DNA of 64,000 nt from Pseudescherichia sp031998825 (GTDB lineage: Bacteria > Pseudomonadota > Gammaproteobacteria > Enterobacterales > Enterobacteriaceae). Below are positions 1-8,474 of this stretch, piece after piece (position 1 is the stretch's first letter; each line of letters starts with the position of its first letter). The stretch is from assembly GCF_031998825.1 (NCBI RefSeq), contig NZ_DAMACX010000004.1, positions 62,001-126,000 of the forward strand. Direction: 5' to 3'. The position numbers and the translations under genes are program-made. The notes under the pieces are model-generated. The model was not told where the DNA came from and did not search any database. It saw only the letters and a list, made by a program, of their open reading frames with translations.

Positions 1-2
1 TT

Positions 3-602
3 TTCACTCCACAGCTGCTAATAAGTGAAGGAAGCATGGCGCTGGTCACCACCCTACGCGATCAGGCCAGCTATGCCATAGAGCATCATGATATTTTTAT
101 CACCCCGCAGTCGGCCGAAGAGCTGCTGACCTACCGCAAGGCCGATCTCATTATCTCTCTCTTTCCGATTGCTAATCCAGCCATCGTCTGCGAAAAGCTC
201 TCCTGCGAGCCGCTGGTGCTGGTATGCAGTGCAGATCACCCGCGCCTGAATGGAAAAGTAAACGTGAGCGATGTTCTGGCCGAGGGATTTACCTTTTACA
301 GCACGCCAGAAAAAGGGGCGCTGGCGTTACAACGAGAAATTGCAGCGCTATTGCCGCAGCGCAATATTCTTTTCAGCAGTGACTCATACATCTCTATTAT
401 TAATATTATTAACGAGTCTGCACTTATCGGGATTATGCCGCTGTCTACCTTTAACCACTATAAAAAGATAATGAGTTTAAAAATAGTGGATGTCGATATC
501 ACCCTGCCCGAATTAGATATATTTATGCTTTATAACCGGGCATCGCTAAACGGCAGCGCCTTCGCCAGCCTGATCGATACGATAAAGCTGGCGGATCGTT
601 AG
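3..602 (+). CDS. ybdO: LysR-family regulator, YbdO-like (5' end outside window)
   Basis: The reading frame is open from the first bases of the window, so only the C-terminal ligand-binding half of a LysR-type regulator is present. The DNA-binding helix-turn-helix lies upstream of the window. The visible part resembles E. coli YbdO as I remember it, for example a HDI..(S)AEELL..RKADL stretch early in the effector domain. In E. coli ybdO lies near ybdL with ybdM and ybdN between them. Here it ends 2 bp from the stop of ybdL, tail to tail, so ybdM and ybdN are missing. The ATG at 36 is internal and not the true start. The ligand is unknown from sequence. Confidence 0.75.
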   Translation, partial: FTPQLLISEGSMALVTTLRDQASYAIEHHDIFITPQSAEELLTYRKADLIISLFPIANPAIVCEKLSCEPLVLVCSADHPRLNGKVNVSDVLAEGFTFYSTPEKGALALQREIAALLPQRNILFSSDSYISIINIINESALIGIMPLSTFNHYKKIMSLKIVDVDITLPELDIFMLYNRASLNGSAFASLIDTIKLADR

Positions 603-603
603 A

Positions 604-1764
604 TTAGAGCTTACAGAGACGCTCCGCGGCGGCCAGCAGCGTCGCCTCCTGTTTGGCAAAGCAGAGGCGAATAAGCTTATGCGGGAAGGGATCGGCGCAA
701 AATACCGACAGCGGAATGGCCGCTACCCCTACCTCTTTGGTGAGCCACTGGCAGAAGCTGACGTCATCCATATCGGAGATGGCGCTGTAGTCCACCAGCA
801 GGAAGTAGGTGCCTTCACAGGGTAGGATCTCCAGCCGGCTCTGGCTCAGGGCATTCATCAGCAGATCGCGTTTTGCCTGGTAGAATGCAGGAAGCTGCTG
901 ATAGTGCTCCGGCTCTGCCCGCAGCATATCCGCCAGCGCCAGCTGGGCCGGGGTGTTAACCGCAAAGGTCAGGTACTGATGTACCTTACGCAGCTCAGCG
1001 CTGATGGCCGCCGGGGCGACGCAGTAGCCCACCTTCCAGCCGGTCATATGGTAGGTTTTACCGAAGGATGAGACAGCCACCGCCCGCTGGCGCAGCTCCG
1101 GATGAGCAAGGGCGCTGGCGTGGCCTGCCGGATCAAAGCAGATGTGCTCATAGACTTCATCGCTCAGCACATAGATTTCGCGCTCTGCAATCGCCTGCCA
1201 CAGCGCAGCAAAGTCCTCGCGCTGCCATACGGTGGCCGACGGGTTATGTGGCGTGTTGAGAATAACCAGCCGGGTCTTATCGCTCAGCAGGGCGGCAAAA
1301 GCCTGCCAGTCAACGCGAAAGTGCGGTGGCTGTAACGCAATACGTTTTACTCTCCCACCCGCCAGCTCAACCGCAGGGGCGTAGCTGTCGTAGCTTGGAT
1401 CGAAGCAGATCACCTCATCACCGCTGCGCACCAGCGCGGTAATGGCGGCATAGAGCGCCTCGGTGGCGCCAGCGGTCACGGTGATCTCGCTGTTCGCATC
1501 CGGCTGGTAGCCATACAGGGCAGCGGTTTTATCGGCAATGGCCTCCCGCAGCGCCTGCACGCCGGCCATCGGCGCATACTGGTTTGCCCCCTGAGCCACG
1601 TGAAACGCCAGACGCTCCTGCAGATAGCGCGGACCATCATAGTCAGGAAAACCCTGGGAGAGATTGATCGCCTGATGCGCCTGCGCCAGGGCGCTCATTT
1701 GGGTAAAGATAGTTGTACCCAGATTGGGCAGTTTACTCTGCGGGATCAGTGTGTTATTGCTCAT
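604..1764 (-). CDS. ybdL: methionine aminotransferase (MtnE/YbdL)
   Basis: This 386-residue class I/II PLP-dependent aminotransferase has the expected length for E. coli YbdL. The PLP-binding lysine lies in the motif SSFGKTYHMTGWK, and the upstream D.VYE..CF region is also present. YbdL transfers an amino group to 2-oxo-4-methylthiobutanoate, the last step of methionine salvage. It is divergent from mtnB with a MetJ box pair in the shared promoter, which fits that role. The enzyme is cytosolic. Confidence 0.92.
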   Translation of the reverse strand: MSNNTLIPQSKLPNLGTTIFTQMSALAQAHQAINLSQGFPDYDGPRYLQERLAFHVAQGANQYAPMAGVQALREAIADKTAALYGYQPDANSEITVTAGATEALYAAITALVRSGDEVICFDPSYDSYAPAVELAGGRVKRIALQPPHFRVDWQAFAALLSDKTRLVILNTPHNPSATVWQREDFAALWQAIAEREIYVLSDEVYEHICFDPAGHASALAHPELRQRAVAVSSFGKTYHMTGWKVGYCVAPAAISAELRKVHQYLTFAVNTPAQLALADMLRAEPEHYQQLPAFYQAKRDLLMNALSQSRLEILPCEGTYFLLVDYSAISDMDDVSFCQWLTKEVGVAAIPLSVFCADPFPHKLIRLCFAKQEATLLAAAERLCKL

Positions 1765-1831
1765 GAATGCCTGCCTGCGTGTAATACTGATGTTGCTGCC
1801 ACTATATCACGATGTTAGTATTTGGCAATCA

Positions 1832-1847
1832 AGACGCTTAGACGTCT
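1832..1847. promoter_or_regulatory. MetJ operator (two tandem met boxes)
   Basis: Two adjacent 8-mers are AGACGCTT (6/8 to consensus) and AGACGTCT (8/8). MetJ with S-adenosylmethionine binds tandem copies of AGACGTCT. The site sits between divergent ybdL (mtnE) and mtnB, so it could repress both when methionine is plentiful. The match is visible in the sequence; the regulation is inferred. Confidence 0.85.
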
Positions 1848-1890
1848 AAACAATAATGTTATTCCCCTGCTCACACTATTCAGGAGCGTT

Positions 1891-2502
1891 ATGACATATC
1901 CTCTGCAACTCCCGGCGCTCGTCGAAGCCTGCCACTGGCTAGGGGCAAAGGGCTGGGCACCGGCCACCGGCGGCAATATGTCGGTGCGGGAAAACGCCGA
2001 CTGGTGCTGGCTCAGCGAGTCCGGTAAAGATAAGGGCAGCCTGACGGTGGATGACTTTTTGCAGGTAGAGATCGCCACCGATCGCGCCCCCTCCGGACGG
2101 AAACCCTCCGCCGAGACCGGCCTGCATACGCTGATCTATCGCCTCTATCCGGAGGCTAACGCCGTGCTGCACGTACATACCGTGAATGCCACGGTGCTAT
2201 CGCGCATTGAGCACTCTGCAGCGCTACGCCTGCAGGGCTATGAGATGCAGAAATCCCTGAGCGGGCAGACCAGCCACCTCGATACGGTCTCTGTCGCTTT
2301 GTTTGATAACGACCAGGATATCCCCGCCCTTGCCCAACGCATCGAGGCTTATGCTCGCGAGACCCCGCTGAGCTACGGCTTTCTGCTGCGCGGTCACGGT
2401 CTGACCTGCTGGGGACGCAGCGTGGCAGAAGCCCGCCGCCACCTTGAGGGGCTGGAGTTTTTATTTGAGTGTGAAATGCAGCGCCGACTGCTGGAGAGAT
2501 GA
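1891..2502 (+). CDS. mtnB: methylthioribulose-1-phosphate dehydratase (MtnB)
   Basis: This is a class II aldolase-type zinc enzyme of 203 residues that dehydrates 5-methylthioribulose-1-phosphate in methionine salvage. Metal-ligand motifs are LHVHTVN and RGHGL. The frame is open further upstream from 1822, but that extension runs through the MetJ operator and has no family similarity. The ATG at 1891 follows the ribosome site AGGAGCG and gives MTYPLQLPAL, so I chose it. Its stop overlaps the start of mtnC, which implies translational coupling. Confidence 0.92.
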   Translation: MTYPLQLPALVEACHWLGAKGWAPATGGNMSVRENADWCWLSESGKDKGSLTVDDFLQVEIATDRAPSGRKPSAETGLHTLIYRLYPEANAVLHVHTVNATVLSRIEHSAALRLQGYEMQKSLSGQTSHLDTVSVALFDNDQDIPALAQRIEAYARETPLSYGFLLRGHGLTCWGRSVAEARRHLEGLEFLFECEMQRRLLER

Positions 2503-3191
2503 TGATCCGCGCCATAGTTACCGATATTGAAGGCACCACCAGCGATATCCGCTTCGTGCACGACGTACTGTTTCCCTACGCCCGCGAGCGGCTGGAGGCG
2601 TTCGTCACCGCCCAGCAGTATGCCGAGCCGGTAAAATCGATTCTCGATAACCTTCGGGATGAGATTGCCCAGCCGGAGGCCACCACCGCCGAGCTGGTTG
2701 CGACGCTGTTCCGCTTTATGGATGAGGACCGTAAGTCGACGGCGTTGAAGGCATTGCAGGGAATTATCTGGCACGACGGCTACGTCAACGGCGACTTTAC
2801 CGGCCATCTCTACCCTGACGTGCTGCCCGCGCTGGAGAGGTGGAAGGCGCAAGGGATTGATCTCTATGTTTATTCCTCTGGCTCGGTGGCGGCGCAAAAA
2901 CTGTTATTTGGCTACAGCGACGAAGGTGATATTACTCATCTGTTTAGCGGCTACTTTGATACCCGCATAGGTGCCAAGCGTGAAGCGCACTCCTACAGCA
3001 ACATTGCCGAGCAGCTGGCCCTGCCGCCGGTGTCGATTCTCTTCCTGTCGGATATCCACCAGGAGCTGGATGCCGCCGCGGAGGCCGGTCTGCGTACCGT
3101 GCAGCTGATCCGTGGCGATGATGACGCCGCCAGCCAGCATCACCAGGTGCACAGTTTTAACGACATCAACCCGGAGCAGATCCCCTCATGA
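2499..3191 (+). CDS. mtnC: acireductone synthase / enolase-phosphatase E1 (MtnC)
   Basis: This HAD-superfamily phosphatase of 230 residues both enolises and dephosphorylates 2,3-diketo-5-methylthiopentyl-1-phosphate to the acireductone. Visible HAD motifs are DIEGTTSDI near the N terminus, the YSSGS loop mid-protein and the C-terminal FLSD. Starts at 2499 and 2502 are both possible (ATGATG) and overlap the mtnB stop. It is second in the mtnB-mtnC-mtnD operon. Confidence 0.94.
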   Translation: MMIRAIVTDIEGTTSDIRFVHDVLFPYARERLEAFVTAQQYAEPVKSILDNLRDEIAQPEATTAELVATLFRFMDEDRKSTALKALQGIIWHDGYVNGDFTGHLYPDVLPALERWKAQGIDLYVYSSGSVAAQKLLFGYSDEGDITHLFSGYFDTRIGAKREAHSYSNIAEQLALPPVSILFLSDIHQELDAAAEAGLRTVQLIRGDDDAASQHHQVHSFNDINPEQIPS

Positions 3192-3730
3192 GCGCGTTAA
3201 CGATTTATTCTGATAAAGAAGCCAGCCAGCCTACGTGGCACAGCACAGACGCCGCCGCCATTGCCGATAAACTGAACGCTCGCAGCGTGCGCTTTGAGCG
3301 CTGGCAGGCCGACCGTGACTTAGGCCGCGATCCGGCCCCGGAAACGGTAATTGAGGCCTACCAGCACGCCATTGATAAGCTGGTTGCCGAGAAGGGCTAT
3401 CAGAGCTGGGACGTGATCAGCCTGCGCGCCGATAACCCCAACAAGCAGGCGCTGCGGGAGAAGTTTCTTAACGAGCACACCCACGGCGAAGATGAAGTGC
3501 GCTTTTTTGTCGAGGGTGCGGGCCTGTTCTGTCTGCACATTGGGGATGAGGTCTACCAGGTGCTGTGCGAGAAGAACGATCTGATCTCGGTTCCGGCCGG
3601 GACGCCGCACTGGTTTGATATGGGGTCCGAGCCGAACTTTACCGCCATCCGGATTTTCGACAACCCGGAGGGATGGGTTGCGCAGTTTACCGGCGACGCC
3701 ATTGCAGACGGCTATCCGCGCCTGCCGTAG
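3188..3730 (+). CDS. mtnD: acireductone dioxygenase (MtnD)
   Basis: A cupin-fold metalloenzyme of 180 residues that oxidises the acireductone. With iron it yields 2-oxo-4-methylthiobutanoate plus formate; with nickel it takes an off-pathway CO-forming route. Metal ligands are visible in EHTHGEDEVRFF (His, His, Glu) and in GTPHWFD (His). The start overlaps the mtnC stop by 4 bases, so the operon is tightly coupled. A REP-type inverted repeat follows and separates it from the convergent mtnA. Confidence 0.95.
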   Translation: MSALTIYSDKEASQPTWHSTDAAAIADKLNARSVRFERWQADRDLGRDPAPETVIEAYQHAIDKLVAEKGYQSWDVISLRADNPNKQALREKFLNEHTHGEDEVRFFVEGAGLFCLHIGDEVYQVLCEKNDLISVPAGTPHWFDMGSEPNFTAIRIFDNPEGWVAQFTGDAIADGYPRLP

Positions 3731-3737
3731 TTTTTAT

Positions 3738-3763
3738 CCCCGGTGGCGCTGTGCTTACCGGGG
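3738..3763. repeat. REP-type palindrome between mtnD and mtnA
   Basis: The arms CCCCGGT and ACCGGGG flank the loop GGCGCTGTGCTT, which is the usual enterobacterial REP layout. It lies between convergent mtnD and mtnA and may end transcription from both sides. The sequence resembles the other REP units at about 6.1, 17.9 and 28.2 kb. Confidence 0.7.
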
Positions 3764-4783
3764 CTACGACTTAAAACATCCCGCCGCCACTTCATCCGGC
3801 GTGACGACGCCGGTATCCAGCACCCAGCCGCTGATCAGCGCGGCGGGGGTGACGTCAAACGCCGGGTTATAGACCAGCGTCGATTCGGGTGCCCACTGCA
3901 CCGCCCCGAAGCTGCCCGCCACGCCGGTCACTTCGCTGGCCGCGCGCTGCTCAATAGGGATCGCCTCCCCGTTCGGACAGAGCGGATCCAACGTGGTCTG
4001 AGGGGCCGCAACGTAAAACGGAATGCCGTGATAGCGGGCCAGTACCGCCAGCGAGTAGGTACCAATCTTATTCGCCACGTCGCCGTTGGCCGCAATGCGA
4101 TCCGCGCCGACCCACACCGCATCCACCTGGCCCTGCGCCATCAGGCTGGCCGCCATGGAGTCGGTGATCAGCTGGCAGGGAATGCCCAACTCTGCCAGCT
4201 CCCAGGCCGTCAGACGGCCACCCTGCAACAGCGGACGCGTCTCCCCTACCCAGACGTTGACCACCTTGCCGTCAGTGAAAGCCTGTGAGATCACCCCCAA
4301 CGCCGTACCTACGCCAGCGGTCGCCAGTCCACCGGTGTTGCAGTGCGTCAGCAGCTGGCTCCCTGGCGCCACCAGGGCGCTGCCCGCCTCGGCGATCCGA
4401 GTGCAGAGCTGCTTATCTTCCGCTATCAGCCGCTCGGCCTCAGCCACCAGCGCCGGAACAAAATCCACCTCCGCCAGCGCCAGCTTCATGCGGTCAAGGT
4501 TGTTCATCAGGTTCACCGCCGTTGGCCGGGCCGCCCGCAGCGTCTCCAGCGCCTGGGCCAGCGTGGGTTTGCTCTCGCCCCGCTCGGCCAGCAGGGCCAG
4601 CAGCAGGCTGGCGGAGAGGCCAATCAGCGGCGCGCCGCGTACCCGCAGAGCGTGGATGTGGCCTACCAGCGTCTCTACCCTGTCGGCGGGCAGCCAGCGT
4701 TTCTCCTGCGGCAGGGCCTGCTGATCGAGAATAAAGAGCTGATTTTCAGTGACGCGCAGACTGGTGGTCTGTAGTGGCTGCAT
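3764..4783 (-). CDS. mtnA: S-methyl-5-thioribose-1-phosphate isomerase (MtnA)
   Basis: This 339-residue protein belongs to the eIF2B-like aldose-ketose isomerase family and converts methylthioribose-1-phosphate to methylthioribulose-1-phosphate. The conserved catalytic cysteine is in the THCNTGGLAT motif and the aspartate in VGADRIA. It is divergent from mtnK, and together the two feed the mtnBCD enzymes. The shared promoter carries a MetJ site. Confidence 0.95.
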   Translation of the reverse strand: MQPLQTTSLRVTENQLFILDQQALPQEKRWLPADRVETLVGHIHALRVRGAPLIGLSASLLLALLAERGESKPTLAQALETLRAARPTAVNLMNNLDRMKLALAEVDFVPALVAEAERLIAEDKQLCTRIAEAGSALVAPGSQLLTHCNTGGLATAGVGTALGVISQAFTDGKVVNVWVGETRPLLQGGRLTAWELAELGIPCQLITDSMAASLMAQGQVDAVWVGADRIAANGDVANKIGTYSLAVLARYHGIPFYVAAPQTTLDPLCPNGEAIPIEQRAASEVTGVAGSFGAVQWAPESTLVYNPAFDVTPAALISGWVLDTGVVTPDEVAAGCFKS

Positions 4784-4835
4784 AGCGTTAAATCCCTGTT
4801 GCGTTGATGCATCGTATTGTGTCAGGATGAATTAC

Positions 4836-4851
4836 AGATGTATAGACGTCT
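4836..4851. promoter_or_regulatory. MetJ operator (two tandem met boxes)
   Basis: AGATGTAT (6/8) is directly followed by AGACGTCT (8/8), with a poorer third copy (4/8) after it. The site lies between divergent mtnA and mtnK, so both can be repressed by MetJ-SAM. With the site at 1832 it puts all the mtn genes in the methionine regulon. Confidence 0.83.
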
Positions 4852-4888
4852 GAATGGCTTTATAAACAGAAAATTGAGGATACTGGCA

Positions 4889-6088
4889 ATGTCGCAATAC
4901 CGAACTTTCAACGCCGCCGACGCGGTGGCCTATGCCCGGCAATTTGCTGGTCTGGAGCAGGCATCCGAGCTGGTTAGCGCGCATGAAGTCGGTGACGGCA
5001 ACCTGAATCTGGTCTTTAAAATTTTCGACGCCGAGGGTGTAAGCCGGATCGTCGTCAAGCAGGCCCTGCCCTACGTGCGCTGCGTGGGCGAATCCTGGCC
5101 GCTGACCCTGGATCGTGCCCGGCTGGAGGCGCAGACCCTGGTAGAGCACTATCAGCACTGCCCGGCGCACACGGTGAAGATCCACCACTTCGATCCTGAA
5201 CTGTCGGTGATGGTGATGGAGGATCTCTCCGATCACCGCATCTGGCGCGGGGAACTGATCAAGGGTGCTTACTATCCGCAGGCCGCCCGCCAGCTGGCAG
5301 CGTACCTGGCTCAGACCCTGTTCCACACCAGCGATTTCTATCTCACCCCGGCGCAGAAAAAGGCCCAGGTGGCGCAGTTTATCAACCCGGAGATGTGCGG
5401 CATCACCGAAGATCTCTTCTTTGACGACCCGTACCGCGTTCACGAGCGCAACAGCTACCCGACGGCGATTGAGGCTGACGTCGTTGCCCTGCGCGACGAT
5501 ACCGCCCTGCTGCTGGCGGTCGCCGCCCTCAAACAGCGCTTCCTCTCCCATGCCGAAGCGCTGCTGCATGGCGATATTCACAGCGGCTCGATTTTCGTTG
5601 CCGAAGGTAGCCTGAAGGCGATTGACGCCGAGTTTGGCTACGTGGGACCGATTGGCTTTGACGTCGGCACCGCTATCGGTAACCTGCTGCTCAACTACTG
5701 CGGCCTGCCGGGGCATCTGGGCATCCGCGATGCCGCTGCCGCCCGCGAGCAGCGTCTGATCGATATTCAGGAGCTGTGGAACACCTTCGCAGAGACATTC
5801 CTCGCGCTGGCCGCGGAGAAGACCCGTGACCTGGCCCTGGCCCATCCCGGCTATGCCGCTCAGTTCCTGCAGAAGGTGTGGCACGATGCGATAGGCTTCT
5901 GCGGCACGGAGCTGATCCGCCGCAGCGTTGGCCTCTCTCACGTGGCGGATATCGACTCCATCGCCGACGAAGAGATGCGCCACGAATGCCTGCGCCACGC
6001 CATCCATTTAGGCAAGGCGCTGATCGTTATTGCCGATCGTATTCACAACGTTGATGAGCTGATTGCCCGGGTCAGACAGTACAGTTAA
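4889..6088 (+). CDS. mtnK: 5-methylthioribose kinase (MtnK)
   Basis: This 399-residue aminoglycoside-phosphotransferase-fold kinase phosphorylates methylthioribose with ATP. Motifs seen are MVMEDLSDHR and the catalytic loop LLHGDIHSGS, followed by IDAEFGYVG. The frame extends upstream to 4817 across the MetJ operator. The ATG at 4889 after TTGAGGA gives MSQYRTFNA and the family's usual length, so it is the likely start. Having MtnK means the organism uses the MTR-kinase branch, fed by intracellular or imported MTR. Confidence 0.95.
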   Translation: MSQYRTFNAADAVAYARQFAGLEQASELVSAHEVGDGNLNLVFKIFDAEGVSRIVVKQALPYVRCVGESWPLTLDRARLEAQTLVEHYQHCPAHTVKIHHFDPELSVMVMEDLSDHRIWRGELIKGAYYPQAARQLAAYLAQTLFHTSDFYLTPAQKKAQVAQFINPEMCGITEDLFFDDPYRVHERNSYPTAIEADVVALRDDTALLLAVAALKQRFLSHAEALLHGDIHSGSIFVAEGSLKAIDAEFGYVGPIGFDVGTAIGNLLLNYCGLPGHLGIRDAAAAREQRLIDIQELWNTFAETFLALAAEKTRDLALAHPGYAAQFLQKVWHDAIGFCGTELIRRSVGLSHVADIDSIADEEMRHECLRHAIHLGKALIVIADRIHNVDELIARVRQYS

Positions 6089-6112
6089 CGATTGACGTTA
6101 AGGGTTTTGTAG

Positions 6113-6140
6113 GCCGGGTAAGGCGAAGCCGCCACCCGGC
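6113..6140. repeat. REP-type palindrome between mtnK and the propeller gene
   Basis: GCCGGGT and ACCCGGC flank the loop AAGGCGAAGCCGCC between two convergent genes. This is a typical REP unit and a possible bidirectional transcription stop. Confidence 0.75.
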
Positions 6141-6146
6141 GATTTA

Positions 6147-7388
6147 TCATCCCAAATACTCAATAATCGACAACCCACCGTTGTAGTCGGTGCTGTAGAT
6201 AATTCCCTGCGCGTCGACAAACACGTCGCAGGACTGGATCACCTGCGGACGGCCAGGACGGGTATCCATCATCTTCGCTGGCGCGGCGGGCACTAGCGCG
6301 CCGGTCTCCACCGGACGGTACGGGTTGGAGATATCGTAGGCCCGCACGCCTGCGTTCTGGTAGGTGGCAAAGATCAGCGTCGAGCTGATAAAGCTCCCCG
6401 GCCGGTTCTCATGCAGGTTGTGCGGCCCAAAGTGCGCCCCTTTCGCCACGTAGTCGATCTCATCCGGCTGCGGGAAGGTAGAGATGCTTACCGGATTAGC
6501 CGGGTCGCGAATATCAAACAGCCAGATCAGCTTCTCGCCGTCCTGCTGGTTATCCAGCACCGCCTCGTCCAGCACCACCAGCAGATCCCGGTCCGGCAGC
6601 GGCAGCGCGGTATGGGTTCCGCCGCCAAACGGCGGGCTCCAGTTACGGTGGCTGATGAGCGTCGGCGCGCTGCGATCCTTCACATCCAGCAGCGTCAGCC
6701 CGCCGTCGCGCCAGCTGCCGTAGGCGGTGTCCCCGGCAATAATAGCGTGGTGCAGAGCGTAGCGCTTGCCCTCTGGCCACGTCGGGGTTTCGCCCGCCGC
6801 CTGGTTCATCCCCGGCAGCCACCAGCGCCCCGCTACCTCAGGCTTACGCGGATCGGCAAGGTCGATGGTCAGGAAGATGTAGTCGCTGAAGCCGTCAATC
6901 AAGGCGGAAACGTAGGCCCAGCGGCCGCCCACGTACCAGATGCGGTGAATGCCGATGCCGTCCAGCCCCAGAAAGCCAATCTCTTTCGGCTGGTCCGGCG
7001 TGGAGATATCAAACACGCGCAGTCCGGCACTCCAGCCTTTGTCCTGCACGTCGCTCACCGTCTCCCCTACCGAGCGGGTGTAGTAGACCTTCTCGTCGGC
7101 GAAACGGGCGTCGGCAAAGAGATCCCGGGCGTTGATCACCAGCAGCAGATCGTCATGGGCCTGCAGATGGACGTTCCAGGTTCCCGGCGGCGCAGGCACG
7201 TAGCCTGCGGGGCGCGGGTTTTTCGGGTCGCGCACGTCAACAATCGAGAAGCCCTGGGAGACCATATGGCCGATGTAGGCAAAGCCCCGGTGCACCATCA
7301 GCTGCACGCCGTCGGGCCGCCCGCCCTGATCTGAGTGACCAATCAGCCGCATATTGCGGCTATAGTCAGGCGCAGGTAGCGCACTCAT
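6147..7388 (-). CDS. LVIVD-repeat beta-propeller protein, function unknown
   Basis: A protein of 413 residues (start at 7388) made of repeated blades such as GFSIVDVRDPKNPRPAGY, LRVFDISTPDQPKEIGF and RAYDISNPYRPVETG. This is the LVIVD propeller pattern. It has no signal peptide. Histidine-rich spots GIHRIW, LHHAI, GGGTHTALP and HFGPHNLHENRPG look like possible metal or substrate sites. The ATG overlaps the stop of the binding-protein gene (ATGA), so it is the last gene of the ABC operon. I do not know its reaction. A role with the imported substrate is an inference from the coupling. Confidence 0.8.
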   Translation of the reverse strand: MSALPAPDYSRNMRLIGHSDQGGRPDGVQLMVHRGFAYIGHMVSQGFSIVDVRDPKNPRPAGYVPAPPGTWNVHLQAHDDLLLVINARDLFADARFADEKVYYTRSVGETVSDVQDKGWSAGLRVFDISTPDQPKEIGFLGLDGIGIHRIWYVGGRWAYVSALIDGFSDYIFLTIDLADPRKPEVAGRWWLPGMNQAAGETPTWPEGKRYALHHAIIAGDTAYGSWRDGGLTLLDVKDRSAPTLISHRNWSPPFGGGTHTALPLPDRDLLVVLDEAVLDNQQDGEKLIWLFDIRDPANPVSISTFPQPDEIDYVAKGAHFGPHNLHENRPGSFISSTLIFATYQNAGVRAYDISNPYRPVETGALVPAAPAKMMDTRPGRPQVIQSCDVFVDAQGIIYSTDYNGGLSIIEYLG

Positions 7389-8449
7389 TTGTTTTTCGCT
7401 TGCAGGGTGGCGAACCACGGGGCGATAAAGTCTTCGGTCTGGCCCCAGCCCGGAATGATTTTACCCAGGGTGGCGACGTTGACCGCGCCCGGCTGGGCAG
7501 CCAGCAGCGCCTGTGGAATTGCAGCAGCTTTGAAGTCATAGGTGGCTGGCGTCTGCTCCCCGGCGAGCTTGTTGGCGATGAGACGGACGTTGGTCGCGCC
7601 AATCAGCTTCGGATCCACCGCCACGCTCACCTTCCACGGGCTGTTGGACTCGCGCATCAGCTGCAGATCCTGGTTGGAGACGTCGATGCTGTAGAGTTTG
7701 ATCTCGGTGCGGCCATTCTCTTTCAGCGCCTTGTACGCGCCCTGGCTAAAGGCGTCCCAGGTGCCCCAGATCGCGTCGATCTGCCCTTTCGGGTACTTCG
7801 CCAGCACCGCGCCAACTTTGTTGGCCGTATCGCCCTGCACGTCGGAAGAGACCGCCCCGATAGACTCTAGCTCTTTAATGCCCGGATTTTGTTTCAGCAG
7901 CGTCTGGTAGGCGGCCTGGCGGCGCTCCATCGGCGGGAAGCCAGCCACCCACAGCTTGATAATATTGGCCTTGCCGTTGAAGTCCTTCACCAGCTCGCCA
8001 AAGGAGAGGTTAGTCAGCGAGGCATCATCCTGCTGGGTCACGGTCACGCCGGGGATCTCGCCATTGATAGCGGTATCAAATACCGAGACGGCAATGCCCG
8101 CCTCCACCGCTTTTTTCACCAGCTCGGTTGAATAGGGATCGCGGCCCTGGGAGAGAATGATGCCGTCATACTTCTGGCTGATAGCCTGGTTAACAAAATC
8201 CTGGAATTTGGCGTCGTCGCCGTTGCTGAGGAAGGTGCTGACTTTAAAGCCGAGCTTTTTGCCCTCCGTCAGCGCACCGGAGACGAACTGGGTGGTGTTA
8301 TCGTCCGATCCCAGGTTACGGATCAGCGCAATGCGCACCGGTCCGCTGTGGTTAGCCAGCGCGGCCGGAACCGGAGCAGGCGTCGCCGCGTAGCCTGGAA
8401 TTGAACTCAGCAGGCCCAGCGCCAGCAGTGAGAGTGCAAATTTTTTCAT
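7385..8449 (-). CDS. periplasmic sugar-type ABC substrate-binding protein
   Basis: A 354-residue protein with an N-terminal signal peptide (MKKFALSLLALGLLSS, cleaved after a GYA-type site). It has the two-lobe periplasmic-binding-protein 4 fold, with features such as QFVSGALTEGKKLG, DGIILSQG and IDAIWGTWDAFSQGA. Proteins of this kind carry pentoses or related small ligands to a ribose-type transporter. It is third in the operon after the ATPase and permease. Its position beside mtnK and ybdH suggests a methylthio-pentose ligand, which is inference only. Confidence 0.88.
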   Translation of the reverse strand: MKKFALSLLALGLLSSIPGYAATPAPVPAALANHSGPVRIALIRNLGSDDNTTQFVSGALTEGKKLGFKVSTFLSNGDDAKFQDFVNQAISQKYDGIILSQGRDPYSTELVKKAVEAGIAVSVFDTAINGEIPGVTVTQQDDASLTNLSFGELVKDFNGKANIIKLWVAGFPPMERRQAAYQTLLKQNPGIKELESIGAVSSDVQGDTANKVGAVLAKYPKGQIDAIWGTWDAFSQGAYKALKENGRTEIKLYSIDVSNQDLQLMRESNSPWKVSVAVDPKLIGATNVRLIANKLAGEQTPATYDFKAAAIPQALLAAQPGAVNVATLGKIIPGWGQTEDFIAPWFATLQAKNK

Positions 8450-8474
8450 TTTTGTTTCCCCTGATAAAAGTAAA

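Noticed and set aside
4832..6007. 391-codon open frame on the minus strand opposite mtnK
   Set aside because: It mirrors the codon pattern of mtnK in GC-rich DNA and has no recognisable domain; mtnK has full catalytic motifs.
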